DNA of 36,127 bases from Pseudomonadota bacterium (GCA_022843465.1 JALHNO010000013.1:1-36127); one strand, 5' to 3'; shown: positions 1-8,708, numbered from the stretch's first letter. Notes: generated by a model not told the origin, from the letters alone. Translations and numbers: made by a program.

Positions 1-207
1 AGCTGGATCAGGCGGGCTTACCCGCAATGGCTTTGGCATCTCGATCTCCGAATCAATGCCGCCCTAAAATGAGGGATAACTTACAGCGTCACTGTCGCAG
101 AGATCATAGGCGCGTAGGGCAGGACATCCATGATTCTGAAAATTCCCAATCTCCGCCGGTCGGAAATCTGAGGGCAAGGGTCGAGTCGTAGTGTCAGTCT
201 GTGCGCC

Positions 208-1170
208 ATGACCTACCCTCGATCCGCCCTCATTCCTCCTGGCTCGTCCGGCGTATTCCACTGCGTGTCGCGCTGCGTGCGCCGCGCCTTTCTGTGCGGC
301 GAGGACAGCTACACCGGTCGTTCCTTCGAACATCGCCGGCAATGGGTGGAGGATCGGCTGTGCGAGATTGGCGAGATCTTCTCAGTGTCGATCTGGGGCT
401 TCGCCGTGATGAGCAATCATCTGCATGTCGTTGTTCAGACCTTGCCGGAAATAGCGTCGGCGTGGTCGGACTTGGAGGTTGCAGAGCGTTGGGTTCGATT
501 GTTTCCGCGGCCAGATCAGGCGCCGGGGTTGCGGGCAAGCGTACTTTCCGGCCACGCCGATCGCATCGCGATACTGCGCGGCCGGCTCGCAGACCTGTCA
601 TGGTTCATGCGTGTTTTGTCGGAGCCCATTGCACGCCGCGCGAACAAGGAGGACATCTGCAAAGGCCGCTTTTGGGAGGGAAGATTCAGATGCCAAGCAC
701 TCCTGGACGATGCTGCGGTGATCGCGGCGATGACGTATGTGGATCTCAATCCGGTTCGAGCCGGAATCTGTGACACGTTGGAGGATTCACACCACACCAG
801 TGTCCGGCAACGCTTGAGCGAGATCGAAGCCGAGCCCGCGTCCGCCGGGCACGCGCTGGCGCCGGTGTTGGGCATTCGCGGCCTGTCGGTGCTGCGGATG
901 AGCCAGGCCGAGTACCTGGGACTGGTTGACTTCAGTGGTCGGCAGATTCGCGCGGACAAACGCGGTGCCATTGTTGGGCCTCCGCCGGCGGTCGTGGCCA
1001 AACTCGGCATGGACACAGAGCGCTGGACGCGCCAATTCATGGCGGTGGGCTCGGGATTCGGCCGTGCGATCGGCGAAGTCGAGAGCCTGATCGAGAAAGC
1101 GAGAGCCATGGGTCAATGCTGGCTGAGGGGTATCGGCACCGCGCGGGCGCTTTCCAAAGTGCCTTGCTGA
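208..1170 (+). CDS. Y1 (IS200/RAYT-like) transposase
   Basis: Probable single-strand DNA transposase of the Y1 HUH superfamily, in the larger REP-associated (RAYT-like) branch. The HUH metal-binding motif is visible as NHLHVVV (about residues 71-77). The region carrying the catalytic tyrosine is AAMTYVDLNPVRAGI (about residues 172-186), typical of this family. At 320 residues it is about twice the length of classical IS200 TnpA, which fits RAYT-like proteins with a C-terminal extension. The ATG at 208 is used because the N-terminal segment (FHCVSRCVRRAFLCG) is the usual family start. Both motifs are intact, so the protein could be active. I see no clear terminal repeats around it; a small GCGGG-CTTA-CCCGC hairpin lies at 12-25. 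Such proteins are often domesticated single-copy genes, so mobility is not implied. Confidence 0.85.
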   Translation: MTYPRSALIPPGSSGVFHCVSRCVRRAFLCGEDSYTGRSFEHRRQWVEDRLCEIGEIFSVSIWGFAVMSNHLHVVVQTLPEIASAWSDLEVAERWVRLFPRPDQAPGLRASVLSGHADRIAILRGRLADLSWFMRVLSEPIARRANKEDICKGRFWEGRFRCQALLDDAAVIAAMTYVDLNPVRAGICDTLEDSHHTSVRQRLSEIEAEPASAGHALAPVLGIRGLSVLRMSQAEYLGLVDFSGRQIRADKRGAIVGPPPAVVAKLGMDTERWTRQFMAVGSGFGRAIGEVESLIEKARAMGQCWLRGIGTARALSKVPC

Positions 1171-1311
1171 CAACATGTGCCGTCACAGCGCCGGCCAGGT
1201 AGGGCGGCGATGGCTGAGCCAACTGCGCCCATCCGCCGCCGGCGCGTAAACAGTGCTCGACTTCAACGCGCAGAGCATTCTCGGAGTTTCCCCCTTGGGC
1301 TGACGATTACG

Positions 1312-1428
1312 ACGTTTACGACTGGTACCGCTGTGTTGCAGATTGTGGGTGTCCAGCTCTTTCCTCCTTTGTCCAACGTTTACGACTGGTACCGCTGTGT
1401 TGCAGATTGTGGGTGTCCAGCTCTTTCC
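1312..1428. repeat. 53-bp direct duplication before integrase stump
   Basis: Bases 1312-1364 and 1376-1428 are identical (starting ACGTTTACGACTGGTACCGC and ending GTCCAGCTCTTTCC), separated by 11 bp, a period of 64. The second copy ends four bases before recombinase homology begins. It looks like a duplicated breakpoint or junction, not a coding repeat, because the open frame through it has no family resemblance. Confidence 0.9.
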
Positions 1429-1431
1429 CGC

Positions 1432-1677
1432 TTCAAGAAAGCTGGCATCACCAAGGCGGGGAGCTGTCACCTGTTCCGGCACACGATGGCGACGATGATG
1501 CTGGACAACGGCGTCGACATACGCTTCGTTCAGGAAATGCTGGGGCATGCCAGCCTGGACACGACCCAGGTCGGCACCCATGTCGCCATCGGCAGACTGA
1601 TCGCGATGCATGCGGCGACGCATCCGGGGGCGAAGTCGCAACGGCGTGGTGCCGACAGCGATGAATCAAAGGGGTAG
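1432..1677 (+). pseudogene. Tyrosine recombinase, C-terminal fragment
   Basis: Remnant of a phage/XerD-type site-specific integrase. Only about 81 C-terminal residues remain, beginning [17 protein letters not shown]. The box II HxxR motif (HLFRHTMA) and the [10 protein letters not shown] motif are intact, and the tail [14 protein letters not shown] is typical of the family. Where family members have T-x-x-Y-T-H (nucleophilic tyrosine), this sequence reads TTQVGTHV: codon GGC (Gly) in place of Tyr. The catalytic tyrosine and the whole N-terminal half are missing, so the fragment cannot recombine DNA. The frame stays open upstream to 1177 but that part reads through the 53-bp duplication and is not homologous. 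It lies between a transposase and a toxin-antitoxin pair, consistent with a decayed mobile element. Confidence 0.8.
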
Positions 1678-1708
1678 AATGCCCATCAGACGATTGCGGA
1701 GCCTAGCC

Positions 1709-1897
1709 ATGAGCGGCAGGACCTTGAGTGAACACGTCCATCGGATCGCCGATACGTTGCCGCCGGATGCGACGTGGGACGATGTGCGCTACCAGATCGA
1801 ACTGCACGCCTCGATCGAGCGCGGCTTGGCCGATGTGCGTGCCGGCCGCGTGATCCCGGTTGAAGACCTGATGAAAGAGTTCGGCATTACCGAATGA
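1709..1897 (+). CDS. Antitoxin of ParE-type toxin-antitoxin pair
   Basis: Small acidic protein of 62 residues beginning MSGRTLSEHVHRIAD and ending EDLMKEFGITE. The segment WDDVRYQIELHASIERGLADVRAGRVIP resembles short antitoxins paired with RelE/ParE toxins (pattern: helix with I-x-x-G-L-x-D-x-x-A-G-R-x-(I/V)-P). Its stop overlaps the start of the ParE-like gene by 4 bp (ATGA), the classic arrangement for translational coupling. The ATG at 1709 gives a protein of family length; an in-frame ATG at 1679 would add ten residues and cannot be excluded. The likely role is to bind and neutralise the toxin and to repress the operon. I see no DNA-binding motif that I can name. Confidence 0.75.
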   Translation: MSGRTLSEHVHRIADTLPPDATWDDVRYQIELHASIERGLADVRAGRVIPVEDLMKEFGITE

Positions 1898-2205
1898 GGG
1901 TCTACTGGTCGACGGAAGCCACGCGCCGGTTGCGCGAGATCACGCGCTACATTGCCAAGGACTCGCCGGAAGCGGCGAAGGCAGTCGCCCAGCGGCTGCT
2001 GCAGCGCTCCCGCGCGCTGGCTGCGGAAGGACCACCGTTGCTGGGGCGGCGACTGCCCGAATATCCCGGTGCGGATCTGCGCGAGTTGCTGGAGCGGCCG
2101 TATCGGCTGATCTTCGAAGTGACGGAGCGGGGCATCGAGATCGTGACGGTGATGCACTATCGGCAATTGCTGCCGGACGAATCGAGCGGGTTGCGCGGCA
2201 ACTGA
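1894..2205 (+). CDS. parE: RelE/ParE-family toxin
   Basis: A 103-residue basic protein of the ParE/RelE toxin fold. Characteristic features: N-terminal VYWSTEATRRLREITRYIAKDSPEAA (beta strand then long helices), central GRRLPEYPGADLREL, then PYRLIFEVTERGIEIVTVMHYRQLLP, with the conserved YRLIF strand and the (I/V)-x-V-x-x-x-x-H pattern. ParE proteins poison DNA gyrase, whereas RelE proteins cleave mRNA on the ribosome. The lack of a clear RelE catalytic set and the overall pattern favour ParE, but the target is inferred. It directly follows and overlaps its antitoxin. The module sits beside an integrase remnant, which fits a role stabilising a mobile segment. Confidence 0.85.
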   Translation: MRVYWSTEATRRLREITRYIAKDSPEAAKAVAQRLLQRSRALAAEGPPLLGRRLPEYPGADLRELLERPYRLIFEVTERGIEIVTVMHYRQLLPDESSGLRGN

Positions 2206-2727
2206 GGTATCGCATAACGCCAGCGGGTTAGCGCCCCGGCAACTGCTCCTGCGTTGCTCTCGGCAATTGCTCCTGCATTGCTCTACCTCGCCCATCCCTG
2301 GGCTCGTACCGCCTGCATCCATGCAGTCCTCAGTCGCTTGCTCCTTCGTCATTGCACGCAGGCAAGCGTCGCGCCAGCTGTGACCGCGCTTCCCTGCGCG
2401 GCTTCGTTCAGCCGCCCGCTCCGCGCCAAAACGCTCGGTATCCTGCTTCGGGAAAAGAGAACCAGCGACTCAAACTCCCACTGCGACACACTGCGTCAAC
2501 GCTGCTCAGCGTGCCTGTCGTTGTCCGCTGTAGCGACAAAATTGGGCAAACTGCGGGTGTCCGGTTCATACATCCCGGGCGTCCTTTTCCTGGGCTTCTC
2601 CGGGCCTCTGGTGCCCGAGCTTCGGCGGGCTTCTCCCGGGACTCTGCTCCGGGCTTCTGTACCAAGCCGATGTCGGAATTTCGCTACGATTATCGCCATG
2701 CTGGTTCTCAATGAACTGGAGCAGGCG
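2206..2727. other. Intergenic region with short imperfect repeats
   Basis: No convincing gene in this 522-bp stretch. It contains a 24-bp tandem duplication with two mismatches (2237-2260 and 2261-2284, unit CGGCAACTGCTCCTGCGTTG plus CTCT). A stretch at about 2575-2660 repeats a degenerate GGGCTTCT / CCGGG pattern. The open frame of the downstream gene extends back through this region, but it lacks a signal sequence or family resemblance here and is not taken as coding. Confidence 0.6.
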
Positions 2728-4329
2728 ATGGGCACTTCCTGGCTGGAGCTTTCACAGCGACGCAACCGGCTTGCTGGTGCGCTGGCGCTGGCTGCTGCCA
2801 GCCTCAGCTTGCCGGCCATGGCGCTGAATCTCAATCCGATGGGAGTGGGGCAGGCGCTGGTGTTTCCGTACTACACGGTCAATGGCGGCAATCAGACCCT
2901 GCTTTCGGTGGTCAACAACACCTTGGCGGGAAAGGCGGTCAGGGTGAGATTTCGCGAGCAACTCAACGCGCGTCCTGCGCTGGATGTTCAGGTATATCTG
3001 GCGCCGCTTGATGTCTGGACCGCTTCGGTATTTTCGGTCTCTGACCTCGGGCCAGCCAACCTGATCACATTCGACAACAGCTGCACGGTACCGGCGATCA
3101 AGGGCAATACCGCGCTTCCAAGTCTGGCCAGTGGTGCGCGCTATCTGCCGTTTGGCAACGAACGCTATTCCGGCGCCAACGACGATGCCGGCGCCGATTC
3201 GCTGGACCGCAGTCGTGCGGGCTATTTCGAGATGATCGAAATGGGCGAGGTCGTTGATCGCGAGCGCGGTTCGCTCACGGCGATCACGCCCAGTCCGCCC
3301 GGCACCGCGCCGGCGAACTGCGCGCAGATTCAACGCGCCTGGCTTCCGCTGGGTACAGCGCCAGCGCAGGATACCTATTGGACGGCGAACCCCCTGATCG
3401 ACATCGATCCGCCGCAGGGTGGGCTGTCCGGTGCCGCGGCGATCATCGATGCCCTGGCCGGTACCATGCTGAGCTACAACGCCGATGCCATCGATGGATT
3501 CAGCGACATCGCCCAGCACACGTCGCCCGGATCGGCCACGCCCTCGCTGGCGACCGCGCGCACATCGCCTGAGCGGGTAGAGGCGCATGTGTTCAGCGCT
3601 GGTCAGCCGATTACTTCCAGGTATCCGTTGACGCAGGCGGTGGATGCGGTGTCGGCGCTGTTCGTGCAGGACCGGATATTCAACGAGTTCGTTACCAGCG
3701 CGTCGGTTGGCGGTGCCTCCGAATGGATCGTTACATTTCCCACAAAGTTCGCCTATACCGATGAGGCGATTGTCGGGTCGAATGCCGTTCCTCCGTTCCC
3801 GAAGATTTTTCCGCGCACCGCATCGGCCGCAAATGCAGGCGCTGCCGAAGTCCAGATGCGTTTTGGGCTCAGTGATCGCGAAGCCGGGCCGAGTGCGCTC
3901 TTCTGCGACAGCTTCTTCGTTCCCAATTGCATCGGTCCCGACGCGCCCATTCCAGTGTTCCAATGGGCCAGCAATGTGCTCAGCTTCAATCAGCAGCCCT
4001 CAGGCACGCCCACCAGCACGATCCTGGGCTCGACCATCGGCCTGAATGTTTCGTCGGCACCGTTCGGGATTTTCGACGGCTGGGCTGAACTGGAAACCTA
4101 TTCGGCGGAAGCCAATGCGCCGCCGATATCCACCATGGCTGGCCAGCGCATGCGGCCGGATCAAAGCGGTGGTGTCTGGAATGGGTTGCCCGTGATTGCG
4201 CTGCTGGTCACTTCATACACCAACGGCCAACTCACGCCCGGCGTGCTGGCTAATTACTCGGGTGTCTACCGACATCGCGGCTCGAACAGCTATCAGCCTG
4301 CAGTGGGCGGCGCAGCAGTTCAACCCTGA
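2728..4329 (+). CDS. Secreted protein of unknown function
   Basis: Exported protein of about 533 residues; I do not recognise a named domain. The start at 2728 (MGTSWLEL) is preferred because GGAG lies about 7 bases upstream and it places a normal signal peptide at the N-terminus: basic RRNR, hydrophobic LAGALALAAASLSL, then PAMA before LNLNPMG. An ATG at 2698 would add ten residues. The mature part starts GVGQALVFPYYTVNGGNQT and continues with VVNNTLAGKAVRVRF, suggesting beta-rich structure. It has a Cys pair in ALFCDSFFVPNC. It lacks the GFE ending seen in other exported proteins here. The next gene lies 200 bp downstream on the same strand. Confidence 0.75.
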   Translation: MGTSWLELSQRRNRLAGALALAAASLSLPAMALNLNPMGVGQALVFPYYTVNGGNQTLLSVVNNTLAGKAVRVRFREQLNARPALDVQVYLAPLDVWTASVFSVSDLGPANLITFDNSCTVPAIKGNTALPSLASGARYLPFGNERYSGANDDAGADSLDRSRAGYFEMIEMGEVVDRERGSLTAITPSPPGTAPANCAQIQRAWLPLGTAPAQDTYWTANPLIDIDPPQGGLSGAAAIIDALAGTMLSYNADAIDGFSDIAQHTSPGSATPSLATARTSPERVEAHVFSAGQPITSRYPLTQAVDAVSALFVQDRIFNEFVTSASVGGASEWIVTFPTKFAYTDEAIVGSNAVPPFPKIFPRTASAANAGAAEVQMRFGLSDREAGPSALFCDSFFVPNCIGPDAPIPVFQWASNVLSFNQQPSGTPTSTILGSTIGLNVSSAPFGIFDGWAELETYSAEANAPPISTMAGQRMRPDQSGGVWNGLPVIALLVTSYTNGQLTPGVLANYSGVYRHRGSNSYQPAVGGAAVQP

Positions 4330-4531
4330 GGCCCCTATGCGCGCCCGGCACGTCTGCGCCAGCACGAGCGCCGCCTGGCGCAAGCGCTTGGCACCCCTGG
4401 AAAGCGGTTTGGCGTGTCCTGGCCTGCCGCCACGGGCGAAGCTCGACCAGTCCTGTCCATCGGGCAGCCCATGGTCGGGCACTGACAATTTCTGATAATT
4501 TCCGGGAGCGATCAAGAACAGGGTTTTGCGC

Positions 4532-6478
4532 ATGCTCATTCCAGACGGCGGTAGGGAAAACCCGCCAGCTGCTGCGGTTTCACCCGTTGGTTGGCGCATC
4601 GGTGCGATTGAGATCGATCTCCTGCGCGCCACGGTTCGGTGTGACGGGCGTGAGCTGCGGATTGAACGCAGCGGCTACGAAGTGCTGCGCTGTCTGGTCG
4701 AACGCGCCGGCACTACCGTGAGCAAGGAAGACCTGCTGGCGGCGGGCTGGCCGGGTCGTGTGGTCTCGGAGAATTCGCTGGCCAAGGCGATTGGCAAGCT
4801 GCGCCTGGCACTCGGAGACAGCGAGGCTGGGCTGGTGCAGGCGGTGCATGGCTACGGGTACCGGCTGGCGGTAGCACCCGAACCGATGATGGTCCAGCCG
4901 GTGACCTTGCCCGGCATGGCCGTGGCTGTGGCGGCTGCGGCCGAACTGGGGCGGCCACGTTCCGCAATGATGATCTGGTCGATCGCAGCTGTGTCGGTGG
5001 GAGCGCTGGTGGCATGGGCCGTCAGTTCGGAGCGGACGTCTGCCGACACCCGCAGCAGCGCGGCGGCGTCGATCGCAGTGCCCGTAGCCACAGAGAACGC
5101 CTACGGCGACGTGATCGCCATTCTGCCCTTCCAGGACCACAGCCCGGATCAATCGTTGGGCCTGCTCTCGGAGGGCTTTGCCAATCATCTGCGCGAGCAG
5201 ATGCAGCGGATGCCGGCCATGCGCACCATCAATCGTGCGCCTTCGCTTGCGCTGCGCGACGACCCGCGCCCGCCCGCGGCGCTCGCTGAAGAACTCGGGG
5301 CGAACCTGATCGTCACGGGGGCGCTGTCCTCGGTGGATGGTCGTCTGCACGTCGAAATGCAGCTGAACGATACGCGGGGGCGCATTCCGGCCTGGAGCCG
5401 AAGCTTCGAACGGGCTCCCTACGATCAGGCGACCCTGCTGGAGGATCTCACGGCCAGCCTGTACGAGAACCTGGGTGATCACCCGGATCGTTGGCGCTAC
5501 GACCCGACGCGCAATCGCGGCACCGCCAATCCCGAGGCCTACCGCACCTTTCTTCGCGCCGCCACCCTTTTCGCCGGCAACAACGACCCCAACAGCCAGC
5601 GGCGTACGCTCGCGGTGTTGCGGCAGGCGATCGAACTGGATCCAGATTATGCCGATGCCCTGCTGATGCACGCCGGCATTCTCGGTGGCAGCGGCTACTA
5701 TGCCGACAGCATCGAGGAACTGGTCGAGGGCCGGGCTCGTGCGATTGCCGGCATGGATCATGGCATCGCGATGGTGCCGGAGAATCCGGACAACTATCTG
5801 TTGCGTTCGGAAATGCGCCTGCTCTATCGCTTCGACTGGGACGGTGCCCGGGCCGATCTGGACGCGGCAGCGGCACGAACTCCCGGTGGCGAATCGACGA
5901 CCCTGCTGGTCTGGAAGGCGCGTCTGCTGGCTTCCGAGGGTCGCCTCGACGAGGCGATCGCGGTCGGCGCCCGTGCCATCGCGCTTGATCCGCAATCCGG
6001 CGCCCGCCGCAACCAGGGTTGGCATTATCTGGGCAAGGGCGATACCCGCAACGCGCGTGCGGTACTGCAATTGCAGTTGCAGGATTTGCCGGAAAATCCG
6101 CACACCAACTTCTACCTCGCGCTATGCGACATTCTGGAAGGACAGCCGCAGCGCGCGCTCGACCGGCTTGAGCTTTCCTCCACTCTGTTCCGGCTGGTTG
6201 GCACCGCGGTCGCGCAACACGAACTTGGCGACCGCGCGGCCTCGGACCTGGCACTGCAGAAGCTCGCCGACCAGTTCGCCATTGCCGACGGCTACTGGGT
6301 GGGCGCGGTCCACGCCTGGCGCGGCGAGAACGACGAGGCCTTCGCCTGGATCGAGCGGGCGCTCCGCGGCGGCGACAGCAGTGTCATGTATGTGCCGTTT
6401 GATCCGCTGCTCGCCAAGGTACGCGACGATCCGCGCTACGCGCAGGCCCTGCGAACACTGAACCTGCCGGCGAAATAA
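4532..6478 (+). CDS. CadC-like membrane-anchored regulator with TPRs
   Basis: One-component transcription regulator of about 648 residues. Residues ~20-115 form an OmpR/ToxR-type winged helix: a beta hairpin (WRIGAIEIDLLRATVRCDG), recognition region ERAGTTVSKEDLLAAGWPGRVVSENSLAKAIGKLR and the wing VQAVHGYGYRL. One membrane span follows at ~146-163 (MMIWSIAAVSVGALVAWAV). The periplasmic part has a TolB-like segment near residue 190 (DVIAILPFQDHSPDQSLG) and then several TPR-like helix pairs (for example AIELDPDYADALLMHAG and AIALDPQSGARRNQGWHYLG). Proteins of this design bind DNA while sensing an envelope signal; target genes are not evident. Start choice: ATG 4532; an in-frame TTG at 4526 adds two residues. 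The neighbouring TonB-C-like lipoprotein is convergent. Confidence 0.85.
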   Translation: MLIPDGGRENPPAAAVSPVGWRIGAIEIDLLRATVRCDGRELRIERSGYEVLRCLVERAGTTVSKEDLLAAGWPGRVVSENSLAKAIGKLRLALGDSEAGLVQAVHGYGYRLAVAPEPMMVQPVTLPGMAVAVAAAAELGRPRSAMMIWSIAAVSVGALVAWAVSSERTSADTRSSAAASIAVPVATENAYGDVIAILPFQDHSPDQSLGLLSEGFANHLREQMQRMPAMRTINRAPSLALRDDPRPPAALAEELGANLIVTGALSSVDGRLHVEMQLNDTRGRIPAWSRSFERAPYDQATLLEDLTASLYENLGDHPDRWRYDPTRNRGTANPEAYRTFLRAATLFAGNNDPNSQRRTLAVLRQAIELDPDYADALLMHAGILGGSGYYADSIEELVEGRARAIAGMDHGIAMVPENPDNYLLRSEMRLLYRFDWDGARADLDAAAARTPGGESTTLLVWKARLLASEGRLDEAIAVGARAIALDPQSGARRNQGWHYLGKGDTRNARAVLQLQLQDLPENPHTNFYLALCDILEGQPQRALDRLELSSTLFRLVGTAVAQHELGDRAASDLALQKLADQFAIADGYWVGAVHAWRGENDEAFAWIERALRGGDSSVMYVPFDPLLAKVRDDPRYAQALRTLNLPAK

Positions 6479-6499
6479 AATGGTGCCAGGGACAATTCC
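6477..6499. repeat. Copy 1 of 23-bp intergenic repeat
   Basis: A 23-bp block containing TGGTGCCAGGGACAATT, identical to 7425-7447. Here it overlaps the stop codon of the CadC-like gene, and CCAGG-gacaatt-CCTGG can fold as a small hairpin. I recall this motif as a frequent intergenic repeat in several proteobacteria, possibly REP-like, but could not check it. Confidence 0.8.
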
Positions 6500-6657
6500 T
6501 GGTGCGGATGGACCCGCTGGCGTGGCTTGATTCGCCCGCTTCGGCGTCGGCAACGTCGCCAGCGCACATCTCGGCACGCGCAAATCAGTGGATGAACGTC
6601 GCGCGCGCATGCGCGCTGGGGCACCCTCCGTCCGGTCACACGATCGAGCGCTCAGGT

Positions 6658-7248
6658 CTATTGAGCGGTCACGCTCGGCACGCCATCGAGCTGGCGGAAG
6701 GTGAAGACATAGTCCTGGTGAAACGGCAGGGCGATCGCCGCGCCTGGGTAGGCGGTGGTGTATTCGCCGACCGTGATCATGGTCTTGCCCGGACCTGCGC
6801 CGATCTGGATGAGCGGGAGAAATTTCCACTTCAGCACGGCAACGCGCGCCGCGCCCAGGAACGGCTCGTGTTCATTGGCGATTCGAGTCACCGGCCTGAC
6901 ATCGGAGACGCGCCCTTCCTCATTGATGATCAGGCGAAGCGTCAACTGTACCGGCGGCAAGCGCGCCGCCAACAAGGTTTCCGGATAGGCGGGCATCGGG
7001 TTGTCCGGAAATGCCGTCGGTTGTTCGTAACGCATGCCCGGTTGACTGGGATAGCGTGCCTCCAGTTCGGGTTCGACTACGCGGGCCGAGACCTGTCCCT
7101 GTCGGGCGGGGTCGACGGTAGCCACTTCCGCCGGCTTCTGGGCGCGGTGCTGACAGCCTGCCAGCAGGAGCATCAGGATTGCGCCGAGCAGGAACAGGAA
7201 GCCCGCGGGGGACAGGAAGACATGCGAGCGATCGGCAACAAGCGGCAT
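6658..7248 (-). CDS. Lipoprotein with TonB C-terminal-like domain
   Basis: A 196-residue protein whose N-terminus is a lipoprotein signal: FLSPAGFLFLLGAILMLLLAGC, with the lipobox LAGC and lipidated cysteine at residue 32. Residues ~95-170 resemble the TonB C-terminal fold used in energy-transducer-like proteins: AYPETLLAARLPPVQLTL, then LRLIINEEGRVSDVRPV and AARVAVLKWKFLPL. The YP...A...G.V.L...I...G.V.D pattern is typical. True TonB is anchored by an N-terminal helix and has a Pro-rich linker; this protein has a lipid anchor and a short linker, so it is probably not the main TonB. It might act as a periplasmic adaptor for an outer-membrane partner (inference). It is convergent with the CadC-like regulator. 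No good ribosome binding site was seen before this ATG. Confidence 0.7.
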   Translation of the reverse strand: MPLVADRSHVFLSPAGFLFLLGAILMLLLAGCQHRAQKPAEVATVDPARQGQVSARVVEPELEARYPSQPGMRYEQPTAFPDNPMPAYPETLLAARLPPVQLTLRLIINEEGRVSDVRPVTRIANEHEPFLGAARVAVLKWKFLPLIQIGAGPGKTMITVGEYTTAYPGAAIALPFHQDYVFTFRQLDGVPSVTAQ

Positions 7249-7424
7249 GGGGTCGGCGGTAACCAGAGAGGGACACGGCGTGCAGCATCATACTCGAAGC
7301 ATCCGGCGCGTCTTGAGCGCGGGTGACAACCTGGCGGCTCGCTCGAGCCACGCGCGCAGGTCCATAGGCTGCCGGATACCCGCGGGCGCCGGCGGGTGCG
7401 GTGGTCGGCGCTGCGATGCCCGGG

Positions 7425-7447
7425 AAAATGGTGCCAGGGACAATTCC
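7425..7447. repeat. Copy 2 of 23-bp intergenic repeat
   Basis: Identical to 6477-6499 over 23 bp (includes TGGTGCCAGGGACAATT). It lies between the TonB-C-like lipoprotein start and the FG-GAP gene end; the two copies flank the lipoprotein gene in direct orientation. This copy lacks the hairpin partner arm found in copy 1. Confidence 0.8.
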
Positions 7448-7508
7448 GGCAGCGGTTGCCTGAGCAGGCCGCAGCAGCCGCGCTGGCTGCCGCCGGTCGC
7501 CACGATCC

Positions 7509-8708
7509 TCACTCGAAGCCATCGCGCGCGACGAGATCGACGTAGCAACCGTCGCTGACGACGAAGCCTCGATCTGCGAACGGCGCCCCGATGACCAACC
7601 CCTTCGCGTCGACGCCAAGATGGTCACCGAAGTAGGAGTTCGGGCGACCAGGTGTGGCGAGAGTATATTTCTGCTGGAATGTCCAGGTATTGCCGTCGCG
7701 GTCAAAGCGATACATGGCACCCTGATTGCTGTTGGCGCCGATGTCCGCCCCGGGCGCGCCGACATAGATGCGATCGCCGCAGACGCGCACATCCTTGCCG
7801 AACTGATCCTCTGCCGCCGCATCCGGTGCGAGCAGCTGTGCGCGCTCGACCCAGCCGCCGGCAGTGCGTTCGAACACATAGGCGGTGCCGCGGTTGCTGA
7901 GGCTCGGGCTGTCGTGTCCAGGTGCGCCGACCACGGCCACCTGGTCCCAGAGGGCGACACTGAAGGCATAGGTATCGCCGGGTGCGCTGGCGCTGCCGGT
8001 CAAGGCCGCAGACTCCACGAAGGCATTGCCGTCGTAGGAGAACACGTAAGCCACCGAAGTTCCCGACACGATGGCGGTGTCGCCGAACAGGGCGATATGC
8101 GTTCCGATTCCGGAGCCATTGACGGGCCTGAGTGGAGGCCCCTCGACCCAGGTGCCCGCATTGCGCCGGTAGCTGTGCGCCTGGCCGATACCCGCATCCG
8201 ATTTGCCCGAAATCAGCAGGTGGCGGTCGTTGACTGCAATGCGCAGGCCGAAGCGTGCATTCAGTACGGCGGTGGCCGGGGCGATCTTCTGTCCCTGCAT
8301 CCAGACGCCGGCGACGCGTTCAAAAAGGTAGACGGCGCCAGGCTTGATGCCAGCTGGCGGGCCGTGGTTCGGGGCGCCGGCATAGATCGTGTCATCGAGG
8401 ATTTCGGTGTAGGCGCCGAGCTGATCGCCGGTGGAGCCATCGGAGGCGATCAGCCTCTGCTGCTGGCTCCAACCGCCAGCGTCACCGCTGTAGACGAAGA
8501 CGCTGCCCTGTTGACCATTGCCAGCATTCGCATCCCAGGATGCGCCGATCGCAGCGGTTTGCTTCGAAATCGCTACTGAGGTACCGAACAACAGCCCGGT
8601 ACGGCCATCGGCGGGCTGCAGGGTGATGTCGGGGGCGACGGTCTGGGTGAAGCCATTGCCGCAGCCAAGCAGCAAGAAGAGCAGCCCGATCCGAATTGCA
8701 GTGTTCAT
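7509..8708 (-). CDS. Secreted FG-GAP beta-propeller protein, GFE ending
   Basis: A 399-residue exported protein built of about seven FG-GAP (integrin-alpha-like) blades. The recurring pattern is F/LG-x-x-(V/I)-A then (I/V)-x-(I/V)GA-P-x-x-(D/G) then G-x-(V/A)-Y-x-F, for example LFGTSVAISKQTAAIGA, FSVALWDQVAVVGAPGHD, DQFGKDVRVCGDRIYVGAPG and SYFGDHLGVDAKGLVIGAP. The N-terminal signal is MNTAIRIGLLFLLLGCGNG; LLGC could be a weak lipobox, otherwise signal peptidase I would cut after it. A strong Shine-Dalgarno (AGGAGG, 8 bases upstream) fixes the start. The C-terminus is DLVARDGFE, an ending shared with two other exported proteins in this window. It lies 79 bp downstream of the Ser/Thr kinase on the same strand and may be cotranscribed with it. 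Confidence 0.85.
   Translation of the reverse strand: MNTAIRIGLLFLLLGCGNGFTQTVAPDITLQPADGRTGLLFGTSVAISKQTAAIGASWDANAGNGQQGSVFVYSGDAGGWSQQQRLIASDGSTGDQLGAYTEILDDTIYAGAPNHGPPAGIKPGAVYLFERVAGVWMQGQKIAPATAVLNARFGLRIAVNDRHLLISGKSDAGIGQAHSYRRNAGTWVEGPPLRPVNGSGIGTHIALFGDTAIVSGTSVAYVFSYDGNAFVESAALTGSASAPGDTYAFSVALWDQVAVVGAPGHDSPSLSNRGTAYVFERTAGGWVERAQLLAPDAAAEDQFGKDVRVCGDRIYVGAPGADIGANSNQGAMYRFDRDGNTWTFQQKYTLATPGRPNSYFGDHLGVDAKGLVIGAPFADRGFVVSDGCYVDLVARDGFE

Noticed and set aside
1-72. Possible C-terminal ends of genes entering from the left
   Set aside because: Two plus frames are open to stops at 65 and 70, but 20 residues each is too little to recognise anything.
2254-2727. N-terminal extension of the secreted protein at 2728-4329
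   Set aside because: The extension precedes a clear signal peptide with its own ribosome binding site and is low-complexity and repeat-derived.
4580-6103. Minus-strand open frame (507 codons)
   Set aside because: Antisense to the CadC-like regulator, whose winged helix, TM and TPR domains are clear.
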